A DNA stretch of 64,000 nt from Brachycybe producta (taxonomy: Eukaryota > Arthropoda > Diplopoda > Playtdesmida > Andrognathidae): the NCBI GenBank assembly GCA_036925085.1, contig JAUPFP010000001.1, forward strand, positions 13,712,854 through 13,776,853, given 5' to 3'. A program made the position numbers and the translations under genes. Below are positions 28,903-39,741 of this stretch, piece after piece (positions within the stretch are counted from its first letter, which is position 1; each line of letters begins with the position of its first letter). The notes under the pieces were generated by a model. It was given only the letters and a program-made list of their open reading frames with translations, was not told the origin of the DNA and made no database searches.

Positions 28903-29600
28903 TCGTTTGGCAGGACATGCTAGACGTCCTTAAACAATCTACCGAGGAGGTTGGGTGCCGTGAAAATAAGACGGTAGCCGTCATGGCCTCCGGTTCGCCT
29001 CAAGAAGTTGGGGACTACGATGCCAGCGACAAGAACCCGCGAATCACCGTCACGATCGTGGCCCGACTCCAAGAGGCCACACAAGCTCCATCATTGTCCA
29101 CACCTTCACCACCGCCCTTGAACTCTCCAGCGACCCTGACAACTAGCCTCTCTACATTGCCTTCTCTGTCCGTGACACCACCGGAGCACTTCCAACACCT
29201 GGGTTCGCCGCTTGGCACATCACTGCACTCACCAGTGCCATCTATCACTCCGCCACCTCATGCTCATACACCACTACCGTCACCACCAGCTTCCCGATGT
29301 GCCACGCCTCCATACAAGGGGGTTGCAGCACCACGAATATTACCTTCTATAGTGGTGGTGCCCAAATCTGTTGATGTCCAGGTTCCCACTGGAGCTCGCC
29401 CCAAGGAGCCTCAACAGGCCTACAGGGGCCACCACTCTTCTCGAGGCTCTCTCCAACGGACGCAGCCACGTCGTTCTTCGCCTCATGGTTCCCAACCTTC
29501 GCCCCAATGCCGACCCAATGAAAGAAGTCAACAGGGACCACATGGTTCCTCCAGACGTGGCCTTCAACCGCGTGATGACTTCAACCCAAGGACCAGGTAA
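28857..29600 (+). pseudogene. Protease stub fused in frame to ORF3 linker, element C
   Basis: It starts like the B protease in the -1 frame (HKWTSDELIVWQDMLDVL, then GDYDASDKNPRITVTI). Right after NPRITVTI, where the D-T/S-G motif should follow, it jumps to the Pro/Ser-rich ORF3 linker (SLSVTPPEHFQ, ILPSIVVVPKSVDVQ). The catalytic aspartate is gone, so the product cannot be a protease. The join is open in frame for 247 codons. Confidence 0.7.
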
Positions 29601-29638
29601 GATCCACAGGACCTACGTGTCCAACTGGACCACAGCCG

Positions 29639-30582
29639 TTGCTACAGGACTCGGGCCCACCTAATCGGGCCCCGCACCGCTCTCCTCCTCCACCACCTCC
29701 AGGCCGCCCTCCTAGAAAACCTATGCCCACCCCTTTGATGCCTCCACCTTCCGCCGAGCGTGCCACCTTCTTGAAAATGCAGAAGGCCATCACAGACCTT
29801 CTGCAGGGCATCATGCAAGAGGGAGGTGACCCCGTGAAAGTGCTGGGCCGTCCACCAGGAAGTGCCAAGCCACTGGAGGCATTGAGTAGGAAGTCAGCAT
29901 CGAAGCAACTACGTCAGCGGGCCCGCATTATGGCCCGGTCCGCCTTGCGCCACGCCAGGCCTATTGCAGGTGCATCGGTTCCCCTGGAACCTGCGGCTCC
30001 AACACCAGCCCGACCAGCAGCACCACCAACTGTACCCCCTGCCGGGGCTACTCTGAGGCAGTTATCGCTGGATCGTCCATTCCTTGCAGCCACCTCCGGT
30101 GAGAGGCTGCTCAACAATCGATGGGTCACTTGGCAGCGCGACGTGCGCTCTGCCAACACCCTCTACGTAGGCCACTTTGCCTTAGAGGAAGAGTTCCCTC
30201 GTCTAGACCTCCCTCTCCGGGAGCGATATGTCGTGGGATTCTCGCCTGACAAGTGTCCTCATCACCATCATCATCATCCCTAAGAGATGGATTGTTGAGA
30301 CCATAAGTTTCGCCGGGAATGCTATCGACGAGGCCACGGAAGCCCTTTCGGGGGCTTTCGTCAACTCCGTCTTCGGATTGCCAGCTGGGCAGACGTTCTG
30401 CACCAGTCGCCACTATATCCCGGAACCAGACCCCCGTTACCGGATCGCCGTCTTATACTACGCTCTACAATAAGCGGTCTTCCCGTAAGATCAACGGGAA
30501 TCTGGATATTTTCAACATCTTTCACGAGGATCTACCTGACGATCAGGGTCAGTGGCTCCCCGCTGCATCCAGCTACCGATGA
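29639..30582 (+). pseudogene. ORF3 C-terminal part, element C
   Basis: Block 2 is clear (ATFLKMQKAITDLLQGIMQEGG), followed by the Ala/Pro hinge, LLNNRWVTWQRDVRSANTLY and GHFALEEEFPRLDLPLRERY. A frameshift near 30245 turns the next stretch into a His run; the domain resumes in another frame from about 30228 to 30470 (TISFAGNAIDEATEALSGAF, IPEPDPRYRIAVLYY). A final frame change leads to FNIFHEDLPDDQGQW and the end at about 30582. It aligns almost residue for residue with element B and clearly with element A. Confidence 0.75.
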
Positions 30583-31009
30583 GGCCAATTCCCTCGGGTT
30601 CATCCCTACCGTTAATGGACTCAGGATCCCCCACCCTTCGCAGCAGGGATAGCTGTGTGCCACATGTACTCGTGTGGTTGCCACCCATCCGAGTGGCATT
30701 ACCGAAAAATTAAAAAAAAACGTTGAAAAAATACGTTGTAATTGCTTTTCCCCCTTTTGTGTTTTTTACAAATAAGCGTTTTATATTTTCCATAGGGGTT
30801 CGCCACTCAGCGAATATTAATTGTCATTGTCTTTTTCAGCTTTTTGCATTTTAAGGGGTGCTGACACTTGTGTGCCAGCGCCTTTCCATAACTACCTCTG
30901 CACATGGTGAGTCCTCATACACCCTATACCCAGGTTCCTCGCTGCGTAACTTGAAACTGCTGACCACGGCAGCTAGCACTAATGGCTAGCAGTACCCAAA
31001 GTACTTTTG

Positions 31010-31098
31010 AGAATCTAAATGGAACCTATTTCGCTAGAACTGCTCAGCAGTCATCGTTCAACCAGCAGTTCCAGCGAAATAGTTCCCATTCAAATTCT
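31010..31098. repeat. 35-bp arm inverted repeat
   Basis: AGAATCTAAATGGAACC...AACTGCT (31010-31044) pairs with AGCAGTT...CAAATTCT (31064-31098) with few mismatches across a 19-nt loop. It sits between the tail of element C and the Harbinger-like remnants and may be a MITE or a transposon end. Confidence 0.6.
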
Positions 31099-31112
31099 AA
31101 AAAGCAATATAC

Positions 31113-31349
31113 ATGTATAATGTGTTCTACTCACCCACATTGACAGCCGAACAAGCAGAACAAAAATGGAAAGTTCAGCATGCCAGATTTACAAAAGAGC
31201 GTAAACGTGCCAGGGAAAGTGGGCTGAGTGGCAGTGGACTAAAAGATGTTTACACCCCACGATGGGAGTTCTATCCCATATTAGGAAATATGTTGGACGG
31301 CACAGACCAAAATACCAGGTACAACAATAGATGTTTGGCAAGAGACTAA
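31113..31349 (+). pseudogene. MADF/Myb-like DNA-binding fragment
   Basis: The short frame contains EQKWKVQHARFTKERKRARE, SGSGL, and PRWEFYPILGNML. This is the spacing of the C-terminal half of a MADF-type Myb/SANT domain (W...R..F.R......SG......W.....L.FL). MADF/Myb genes accompany PIF/Harbinger transposons, and a Harbinger-like nuclease end lies 300 bp away on the other strand. No start or end of the gene is recognisable. Confidence 0.4.
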
Positions 31350-31650
31350 TTATTTAATCCATTGCAACATATAGCACCTTTACAAGTATGAACGTCATGG
31401 ACCTATGCAGTCCACCACGACATGAACAGAACGGCCAAAATGAAGAGGATGACGCAGATGAGCCTACTTGTATTTTCTCTCTTGAAAGGTGTGATTTTTT
31501 TTAAAATTTGGCTTTCATGTATTTCTGCATTATTGTTGTTTATACATTGTTTACAGTACACCCTATTCACCAGCTTGTCAACCATTAAGTGCTATGTCAT
31601 CAGTTGCAAGGGGGGAGCCTGTTCCTAAATCCCTGCCTGACTTGGGTGCA

Positions 31651-31841
31651 TTAACAGATGTCCTCCGGTCCTTTACCCCCTATACAAAGATATCTAGCCA
31701 TTGCATCTCGTTGTAGCTTAATAGTTTCCCCATATCGATTTCCACCAAATCGAACACTATCACGGAGTCCTGCTGGTAAACCATCTGCCTGCCACTGTCC
31801 TGGTACAAACACATTATCCAAATCTGAATCTGCAAAGCCTG
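31651..31841 (-). pseudogene. C-terminal end of a PIF/Harbinger-type nuclease
   Basis: The minus-strand frame reads GFADSDLDNVFVPGQWQADG, then GNRYGETIKLQRDAMARYL, which is the usual tail of HARBI1-like DDE nucleases (PGxWR..., R-x-x-M/I-x-x-YF). The upstream part of the open frame is intron-like, and TTTATTTCACCAG directly before GCTTTGCAG in this direction makes a good 3' splice site. The catalytic part is absent, so this is a fragment. Together with the MADF piece it marks a dead Harbinger element. Confidence 0.5.
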
Positions 31842-31909
31842 GTGAAATAAATAAAAATTGTGTATTCAAACAAAACACATTCTTATTTTTCGGCTTCGAT
31901 CATTGGCTT

Positions 31910-32096
31910 AAACGGTAAAAAACGGTAAAAAGAGACTCCACTGTAAGTCTGACCATGAGACATGGACTTTTGTCCGTGAAACTGCGGTAGTTTACCGTTC
32001 TACCGGTAATTGTCGGTGTTTTACGGACTTTTGTTCGTAAATTCACGTATTTTACGGTTCTACCGGTAATTGTTGGTGTTTTACGGACCCTTCCAA
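31910..32096 (+). other. Leader remnant of element F with ACGGAC...GTCCGT hairpins
   Basis: ATGGACTTTTGTCCGT (31962) and TACGGACTTTTGTTCGTA (32022) are the same hairpin motif that is arrayed in the leader of element G at 39059-39575, separated by TTACCG/CGGTAA words. The 5' LTR that should precede this leader is missing. Confidence 0.6.
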
Positions 32097-32099
32097 TAA

Positions 32100-33919
32100 G
32101 TGGTAGCCAGTTTTGCCCGTGTTCGCACGGACGAAATCGGCCAAGACCCTGTTTTCCCGATGTCTGGCACCGTCGGCAGTTGTATTCAGCCGGTGGGGCA
32201 GCACCCAGTTGGGGGTGCTGTTGGCGGGAATGGTCACGGTGGTTCCACGGAGGAAGGTGCCGTAGGAGGTGACCCTACGGACCAACTTCCAACCGGAGAC
32301 TTTGTGTCTGCACCGTGGGGGCAGTGTCACCGGTGGAGCACCGTTATACGGTGAAGATGGGGTTGCACTGACCCCAGCTGGGACAGGTGGACGGCCAAGG
32401 GCTGGCCTATTAACCTCTACCGCCTCCTGTCCAGTTGGACCTGGAGGTGGTCTCTTACGTGAAGAGGAGGAGGGGTCCCGGTCGGGTGCCAGTTCAGTGG
32501 ACACAGCGTCATGGTTGGCGTCGATGACAGAAGAGCAACTCCTGTCGGTTGCAGGGCGAAATTCCCCTGGAATTGAAACCGGAATTCTCACTGTCACCCG
32601 TGCACCAGAGGGAGGCACGAAGAGAGGTGCCGCCGGCTCCGGCCGGGCGGATGCCTCCAAGAGGGGGAACTCGGACCGCACCTGCGGGAGTTGGTCGGGG
32701 AGTTCCTCCACCCGTTCAGCGACCATGGGTCCACCTGGTGGATCCTGTTGATACTGATAATGATGCTGAGACTTCGGGGAACCAGAGCAGGGCACCACGG
32801 CAGGTAAGTACCGTGCCGTGGACGCCTGCACCGGCCGTACCGTCAGAGATTCAGGCGTTTGGGTTTTTCAACCCGGTTCACTCGTTCATTCAGTATGATG
32901 GACGAGAGGACATTATGCCTTTTCTCCGACAGTTCGAAGCCAAAGCTAGGGCTCAGTGCTGGACGGATGAGGCCAGGTGCAGCTTCTTTACGTACCTGCT
33001 AGATGGTCCGGCTGAAGAACATTACGCCTGTTTGGTGGAGTTCAAGCCGAACCTGACCTGGCCGGAGCTGAGGCAGGCTATGCTTCACCGCCTTGAGACT
33101 AAGAATCAGGCTCAGGCCTGTTTCGACCGTTTCGAGGCCATAAAGCAAGGGCCTGCGGAATCGCTCCAAGCATTCTACTGGCGCTTTGTTGAGCTGGCAG
33201 AACGAGTTTCTATTGGTGAGGATGAGTCTTGTCGACTCCTCCGATACAAGAAAAAACTACAGCTGTAGATTCTCAGACCTCTCTGGGGATCGAAGGCCGA
33301 GACGGTAAGGGACTTTACCGTTGAGGCAATGTTGGTCGAGGCCGACATGCTGACGTTGGGAGCGTTACCTGCCCGTACCTTGATGGTACTGGGGACCCAG
33401 GCTGCGGCCAAGGCCTCTGGTGCTGTGGCACAGCCCAAGAGCTCTGCTACGTCTGCTTCTACCTCTTCGGGTGCAAAGGCAGCAGCACCATCCAAATCGG
33501 ACGGAGCTACTGCCAAGACCGGAGGGCAGAAGGGTAAAAAGACGAAGCGGCAGAGCCAGGGTGGGAATAAGTCCACAGCAGCCCCGTCAGGGTCCGGCCA
33601 AACGGCTGGAGGTGGAGGTCTTACTCGTAGGCAGCCAGGTCCTTGCTTTCGGTGCAACCAAATGGGTCACCTTAAGAAGGCCTGTCCGAAGGCGGTTGCC
33701 CAAGGACAGGTTGCTCGAGTATCACCGGGCAAAAGCCCTGTGGTGCGGTACATGCCGGGTCTAGCACCGGTGGCACTGCAGGGCCGGGAGTATCTGTCCA
33801 CCCTAATTCATGGACAGATGTTCTATCTGCCTGTTGCCAAACCGGCACCGGTCACTGCAGAACTGAGCTGCAGTCGACCGGTAGTGCTTAAAAACTCAGG
33901 TGCCCTGCAATGTCGGTGA
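32100..33919 (+). pseudogene. gag: Gag of element F
   Basis: This is a Ty3/gypsy-type Gag in pieces. The N-terminal part (to about 32550) matches element G's AFLAGLSEQQL segment in a shifted frame. The main piece has FGFFNPVHSFIQYDGREDI, FLRQFEAKARAQCWTDEARC, an FYWRFVELAERVS segment and then a stop at 33266-33268. After another frame change come an Ala/Lys-rich linker and a zinc knuckle, CFRCNQMGHLKKAC (about 33647-33688). The frame ends at 33919. At least two frameshifts and one stop break it. Confidence 0.75.
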
Positions 33920-34162
33920 AGCGAGGAAGGAGCGTACCTTCGGGCAGTCTCCAGATATGTGGGTATCCTGCATGAAGCAGGGGTGCCTCTGGCTAGGTCT
34001 GCGGACCCGGAAATTACCCGTTGGGTGTTTCCAGAGCCATGCCCCACACTGGAAGCTGTGCTTGCCCGGCTGGAGAGCTGGGTGGCACCTTTCTTCCCTG
34101 ATTGTGGGTAGGAAGGTCCAAATGGTACAGGCATTACGAGGGCTTCGAGCGTTGGTGCGCCC

Positions 34163-34672
34163 ATGCTGTCGCCCAGGCCTGGTGGGTCTCCCGGTGTGGA
34201 GACTGGAAGCCAGGCCCCTGAGCATCCTGTACGACCATCCCTTGGGGACGGGAGAACGGATGAGCCTCGGAAAAGTGATGTCAGGCAACGACGGTTGCAT
34301 ATTCCTGAATTGCAAAGCCGTGCGTATTTGCGAGGGGCACCGCATGTTCTGGTGTCGATGGATGGTCGGCTGGTTGAGTTGATCGTCGACACCGGTGCCG
34401 AGGTATCGGTGATGAGCATGTGGGTGGCACAGGAGATGGGGTTACCGGTGCAAGAGGTTAACCTCCCCTCATGCCTGACGGGCATGAGCGGGTACTCCAT
34501 CGCGATAGAAGGGGTCATGTACGTGGGCATGTCAATCCACGGAAGGTCCATACGAACCCATCTTCTCCTCATCGAGGGCGAAGGGGAAGCCATAGGAGGT
34601 GTTGACCTGGCTTCCCGGTTTGGGTTAATGTTGGACGTCGTGAGCCGGAAAGTTTATTTCCGGGATTTCTGA
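34163..34672 (+). pseudogene. pro: Retropepsin of element F
   Basis: The catalytic motif LIVDTGAEVSVMSMW is followed by a hydrophobic flap region (MYVGMSIHGRSIRTHLLLIE) and AIGGVDLASRFGLML, which aligns with the I-x-G-x-D segment of retropepsins. The frame is intact over the domain, but the flanking gag and pol are broken. It lies in the expected gag-pro-pol order. Confidence 0.7.
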
Positions 34673-34712
34673 GGAGCCTCTGCTACTCCCTCCCTTCGGG
34701 ATACCAGAAGGT

Positions 34713-36600
34713 ATGCCTGCAGAGCCTGAAAAGGTGGATGGGTGGGTTGACATTGTGTCACCCGCACTTGCCGAGACCAGTTCTACAATTAGGAGAACGT
34801 CGGAGAACGTCTGGCTATCAGCTCATGAGCGGAAGGTAGTTCCCATGAGCTTGATAGAGCATGCTGACCCTGGACAGCTGCTTCTCGTTGAGCCCCATCG
34901 TAAAGCCTTAGGTGGCCGTGGTCTGTTGGCGGTGGCAGGAATTGCCAAAGCCACAGAGAAGGCTCTTACAATATATGGCTTGAGAACGTCGCCGACGTAC
35001 CCATTGCCCAGGAAACAGGAGAGGGTGTGGCGACAGCTCAAGCTGTGGAGGCAGCCCTGGTGGTGGGACTGGACAATCCATCTAAGTTGAGAGGGGAGAC
35101 CCCACTCATGGAGATGGCCGCCCATGGCCACCCATTCCGCCTCAGTTGAGAAGGACGGCCAGGAAAGGTTGCCGGGTCCTCAAGGCGAAAGTTAATCCCA
35201 CTCTCGAAGAGTGCCTTAAAATCGGACCTAGTCTGAAGCCTGAAGAGGTGGCACTGCTTCGGGAGTTCCTGCTGAAATGCCGAGATCATTTTGCGTTCGA
35301 TTATACAGAGCTGGGGAAACCCCGCTCGTCGAGCAAACTATTGATACCGGTGGGTTACCTCCGGTGTGTGAAGGATTGCGAAGAACCGCTCCGGTGGCTC
35401 GTGCAATCGAGAGAAGAGGTAGCGAAGATGTTGGATGCCGGGGTTGTCCAACCTTCGTATAGTCCTTAAGCAAGCCCTATCTTACTTGTTCGCAAGAAGG
35501 ATGGTGGCTTTCGTTTTTGTGTGGACTATCGGCGACTGAATGCCGAGACAAAGGCGGATCAGTACCCGTTACCTCGCATCGATGATGCCCTCGATTCACT
35601 TGCTGGAGCGAGGTATTTCGCAACCCTGGACTTTGCTAGTGGATACTGGCAGGTCAGGATGGCGGAGCAAGACATTGAGAAGACAGCATTCATTTGCTCT
35701 CAAGGTCTGTTTGAGTTCCGAAAAATGCCTTTAGGACTCTGCAATGCTCCTGCCACGATGCAAAAAGCGTTAGACCTCTTGTTGGCGGGACATAAGTGGG
35801 AGAGCTGCTTGGTGTACCTAGACGATATTATCATCTTTGGGATCACCTTTGAGGCTGCTACGAGGGGCGAAGCTGAAACTCCAGCCGAAGAAATGTTTCT
35901 TCGGTTTTGACAAAGTCAAGTATCTCGGTCACATTGTGAGTGCCGAGGGAGTCGCTCCTGACCCGGGACTCGTGAGGACAGTCAAAAAGTTCAATGTCCC
36001 TACAACAGTGACCGCTGTCCGAAGTTTTCTTGGACTGGCCGGCTACTACCGTAGGTTCATTAAGGACTTCGCCAAGGTCACAAGACCACTGCATGATCTG
36101 ACCAGGAAGGATGCGTCCTTTGACTGGTCAGAGCAGTGTGGTCTAGCGTTCGAGCGGTAAAGGCATTTTTAACCGAAGCACCGGTGCTCACCATGTATGA
36201 TCCACGTGGTGAAGTGTTAATTCACACCGATGCTAGTGGGTACGGTCTAGGTGTCGTAGTATACCAGAAGTTACCTGCGGACAAAGTTCCTCAGGTCCTG
36301 GCCTACGCTAGCCATCTCATGAAGAGACCAAAAACACGGTATAGTGTCACCGAGCAGGAATGATTGGCGATCATGTTTGCCGTGGGTAAATTCCGACCTT
36401 ACATCTTTAACCGGGACTTTGTGATCGTAACTGATCACCATGCGCTGTCATTTGCAGACTGCCAAGAACCTGCGAAACAGGTTGGGGCGTTGGCAATTGC
36501 AGTTGCTGCAGGAGTGCCGATATAAGATTCAGTATAAGGGGAAACTTCACGAGGATGCTGACTGTTTGAGTCGGTATCCGGTAAATTAAGTTGTTGATCC
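34713..36600 (+). pseudogene. pol: Reverse transcriptase and RNase H of element F
   Basis: This is the only LTR-type reverse transcriptase in the window. The N-terminal thumb part ends at an in-frame TAA (35467-35469). The fingers/palm follow in the same frame: FCVDYRRLNAETKADQYPL, TLDFASGYWQVRM, FRKMPLGLCNAPATMQKAL and the catalytic YLDDIIIF. After a frame change come KCFFGFDKVKYLGHIVSAEG and GLAGYYRRFIKDF. RNase H follows with VLIHTDASGYGLG (first Asp), TEQE, a TGA at 36361-36363 and VTDHHAL. Order and motifs are those of Ty3/gypsy. The stops and frameshifts near 35900, 36150 and 36480 make it inactive. Confidence 0.85.
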
Positions 36601-36675
36601 TTCTTTGCCTGAACACGTCGAGGCAGACCTGGGTGAGGTTATTTACCGGGTCTGGTCCGAGGTGGATTGGGTGAT

Positions 36676-37555
36676 TGTGACAACCCAGTTTTGCTCTCTA
36701 TGTGGAGCAGAACTAAATCTCCTGTGTCGTCTGCTAGGCTGGCTAATTAGCTGCCAGGCAGACGACAAAATGGCCAGCAAGGGTCACTGTCCTCCCCCAG
36801 GTGGAGCAGCCTGGGGGTATATAATGGCGGCGGCCATTATATTCTGGGCAGTGTGTGTTAGACCCTGGATGCTGGTGCATGTAATTGTTGGTGCTCTTTT
36901 TGTTCAGGTGGCCAAGATGGCCACCATTATTCATGATCTTCTGTGGGGTTTAGGTGTGTTACACCTGAGCTCCTGGCTGGACTAGCCAGGAGATCTTTGC
37001 CTTTTTATAGTAAGTGTGTAAGCACTGGCTCATATTTATTCCACTGAATAAAGATCAACTTTCAACTTTGGAGTCATCTCTTTGGGTTTTTCTTGCTCTC
37101 TGCTGGAAACTGCTACCAGCAGATATTGCATGCTTAATTAAGTGAGTGTTTTTATCATTTATTCTTTGAATAAATTATATATATTTATTTTCACTCTACA
37201 CACTGAGTCCGTGTCATTCTTTGGGGAAGTTCTGCGAGGAGGGTGGGTGTTTATGGTTGGGAGTCACCATACCACCACCGTCCTGCTTCGGCTTGTTTCC
37301 GGCTTGTCGGCCGGTTCTTCACGCGCCGGTCTCTACGGTGGACCCATCGGGTGGTCACCGTAGGTTCTCGTCGTGGCTCGGCGGTCATCCGACCGTCGAT
37401 ATTCGGCGAGGCAGGCTCCGGTTGGCCGGCGCCACCCAGACACGTGGTCAAGAGGGCAGTCCGCGCTTCGATCCCGGCCCCTAACGGAGTCTGGATCCGG
37501 TAAGTCGGGGAAGATTTGCCGGGGTGTTGTTTCGGACCCAAGTCGGGTCGTTACA
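36676..37555 (+). repeat. Solo LTR inserted in element F, 4-bp target duplication
   Basis: It is 880 bp, TGTGACAACC...GGTCGTTACA, flanked by TGAT at 36672-36675 and TGAT at 37556-37559. It splits pol between RNase H and integrase. It has TATATAATGG near 36815 and AATAAA near 37048. Its 3' third resembles 38628-38950, 41533-41954 and 56637-56842. As a solo LTR it records recombination between the two LTRs of a former full element. Confidence 0.85.
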
Positions 37556-38134
37556 TGATGGAGCAGGCCAACGACAATTGGTGCTCTAAAGTGAAGCGTG
37601 AGCTCACCGACCCCGATTCGAACTTACGGTTCAAGTTCGTGGTGGCAAACAACTTGTTGTATGCCATCAAATCCATTCAGGATCGTACAAGAACTGTGTT
37701 GGTTGTGCAGAGGTCGTGTCAAGCCTTCTACTTGCGGAAGTTGCACGATAGCTTCGAAGCTGGTCACTTCGGAGTGTACAAGACCTACCAATGGTTACAT
37801 ACTCGTTTCTACTGGTTAGGTATGAAACGTGACACGGTGGAGTATGTTAAGTCATGCTTAGTGTCAGAAAGTACGACAGTTTTCAAGAGCACAAGGATTC
37901 CTGAGTACCCGGTTCATGCCTGGATTATGGACTTCGTTGGGCCTTTTCCCGCGTCCGTGGGTGGAGTCACCTATGTTTTGATCATGGTTTATTACTTCAC
38001 CCGGTACGGCGTGGCAAAGGCAGTACGAAGGGCTACAGCTGCTTGTGTTGTCAAGTTTCTTAAGGATGAGATCTTGTCGGTGTATGGCACACACCGACTA
38101 CTCTCATCTCGGATCGTGGATCCTAGTTCTGCAG
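37556..38134 (+). pseudogene. pol: Integrase of element F, truncated
   Basis: The zinc-binding region is visible (LHDSFEAGHFGVYKTYQWL, then RFYWLGMKRDTVEYVKSC), although the second Cys of the expected C-x-x-C is a Ser (CLVSES). The core begins at VHAWIMDFVGPFPASVGG with the first catalytic Asp, and runs to about THRLLSSRIVDPS, where the second catalytic region should be. There the LTR of element G (38135) cuts it off. The C-terminal part of the integrase is lost. Confidence 0.75.
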
Positions 38135-38950
38135 TGTGGCGACCTGGTCTGCTCAAATTTTAATTTTTGAGTGAGCAGACGGATTTCCCTATGGTGGTCT
38201 GCCTGACAGCTACAGTAGGCTGTTAGGTCGGACGCCATTTTGGTGCCAGCAGACCTCTCACCATGAAGTCTATGGGTGAGAGGTCAGATGTGACCTCTGT
38301 CCCCTCCAGGTGGAGTTGCCTGGAGGTTTCCTGTGGCCTAGTCAACCACAGGATCGGGGCAGTTGGTTGTAGGCTTTGGATCTGACTAGACTTGTGGGTG
38401 GAGGTCAAGAGGACCTCCACTGTCCAGCATCTAATTCTTCCTTTGTGCCTTTGGCCTGTTGGCTTCTGTGCCTTGTTTTGTTGTATATATTTATGGGGGC
38501 TTAGCTGGATAAGGAATCCAGCCAAGTTGTGTAAATATTACTGCCACTATTTTATCATCTTATTCATCGTAAGTGTTAATTAAACACTGTTTTAAATCAT
38601 CACTTGCTTTGTGTCGTGTCTGTTTATTTGGGGAGTACCGCGGAGGGTGGGTTGTCCAGTGGGGTCAACACCACCATCTTCACCGTCTTGTTTCGGCCGG
38701 TACTTGTGTCGGCTCGCGGTAGAACCGTTGTTCTACCGCGATATTCTCGGCGTGGCGGCGTGGTTTTCGTCCGTGTCCGTCGAGGGTGGCTCCAAGGAGC
38801 CGACACGTCTTCAGGAACACCGTGTGAGAGACGGCTACGGGTACGGTCCCGTCCCCGTAAGGAGCCGGTTGACGGTAAGTTTTTACTTCTATGCGTTTCG
38901 TGGGCGTCTGAACTTATCGTGGTATTGTAACGGTCCGGTGGGACGTTACA
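38135..38950 (+). repeat. 5' LTR of element G
   Basis: It is 816 bp, TGTGGCGACC...GGGACGTTACA. A primer-binding-like TTGGTGGAGGAGCTGGGCACC follows at 38952. It interrupts the element F integrase. Its 3' part resembles the solo LTR at 37215-37555. Confidence 0.75.
38873..38880 (+). promoter_or_regulatory. Conserved 5' splice donor near the LTR 3' end
   Basis: CGGTAAGT lies 70 bp before the LTR end here, and 49 bp before the end in three other LTR copies (37499-37506 as CGGTAAGTC with end 37555; 41898-41905 with end 41954; 56786-56793 with end 56842). It matches the 5' splice consensus and is kept while the surroundings diverge. Confidence 0.45.
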
Positions 38951-39058
38951 ATTGGTGGAGGAGCTGGGCACCTGTACCCCGCCTCTCGCACGGTGATTTA
39001 CAGTGTATTCGACCGTTTAGTCGGTCGAATCACCGTGCGGTTCGAGTACGCCACTGGG

Positions 39059-39575
39059 TGCGGACTTTGGTCCGTGGGACAGCGGCGGAAACCACCGGTT
39101 CACTGTTGATTTACCGTTGCTCAATGTGAGGAACGGACTCTGGTCCGTTGTACAGTGGTGAACGGTAAATCTACCGCAGTTCACCGTATTTTTACCATTG
39201 ATTTACCGTGGGGAACGGACTTTGGTCTGTTGCACCGTGGTTAACGGTAAATTTACCGTCGAACTTCCGTGGGGCACGGACTCCGGTCCGTGGTACCGTG
39301 GTTTTCAGTGGTGTAAGGTGTTTTGCCGCAAGTACACCGTGGTGTACGGACTTTTGTCCGTTGATCCACGGTCGAAGTGGTCAAAGGTCTTTTACCGAGA
39401 AGTACACCGTGGGAAACGGACTTTTGTCCGTTATACCGCGGTAGAAACCGGTAAAGTTACACTCTGACCATACATTACCGTGGGAAACTGCACGACACGG
39501 ACAAAAGTCCGTGTCCGTGCGGTTTCGCACGGTCCCATCCGTTCGTAACGGTATTTTGCGGACTTTTGTCCGTGA
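39059..39575 (+). repeat. Phased array of eight ACGGAC-loop-GTCCGT hairpins
   Basis: Hairpins of 5-7 bp stem and 4-nt loop lie at 39061-39074, 39132-39149, 39214-39231, 39275-39292, 39345-39362, 39415-39432, 39496-39513 (loop AAAA, inverted) and 39559-39572. Centres are 61-82 bp apart. Several carry loop changes such as CTCT/TCCG while the stem is kept. TTACCG and CGGTAA words fill the spacers. This is the leader between the primer-binding site and gag of element G. Confidence 0.85.
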
Positions 39576-39741
39576 GTTTACCGTTTTCGACGGTGGAAAC
39601 CCGATATCTGGAGGCTTTGTCCAGATTTTACCGTTCATTTACGGTAAAAAATGGAGCCAGCCCCAAAAGTACCGACGGGAGGTCGGGAAATTGGTGCAGA
39701 TGCGGGTTTAGAGTTACGCGGCCGCATAGTCGACCGTCCCC

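Larger units (their letters stand above)
28066..30950 (+). mobile_element. Element C: truncated, internally deleted relative of element B
   Basis: It begins inside the capsid domain at the position matching about 20065 of element B and runs through gag, a protease stub fused to ORF3, and a 3' noncoding tail that still resembles B up to about 30950. No LTR is present on either side. The deletion removes the catalytic half of the protease and the first half of ORF3. Confidence 0.8.

Noticed and set aside
30240..30285. His-run in element C as a metal-binding tail
   Set aside because: It arises from a frameshift; in B the same DNA position codes for the conserved strand of the ORF3 domain in another frame.
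32052..32831. 259-codon minus-strand frame
   Set aside because: Overlaps the plus-strand gag of element F, which has clear capsid motifs; the minus frame has none.
33823..34593. 256-codon minus-strand frame
   Set aside because: Antisense of the gag-protease region of element F.
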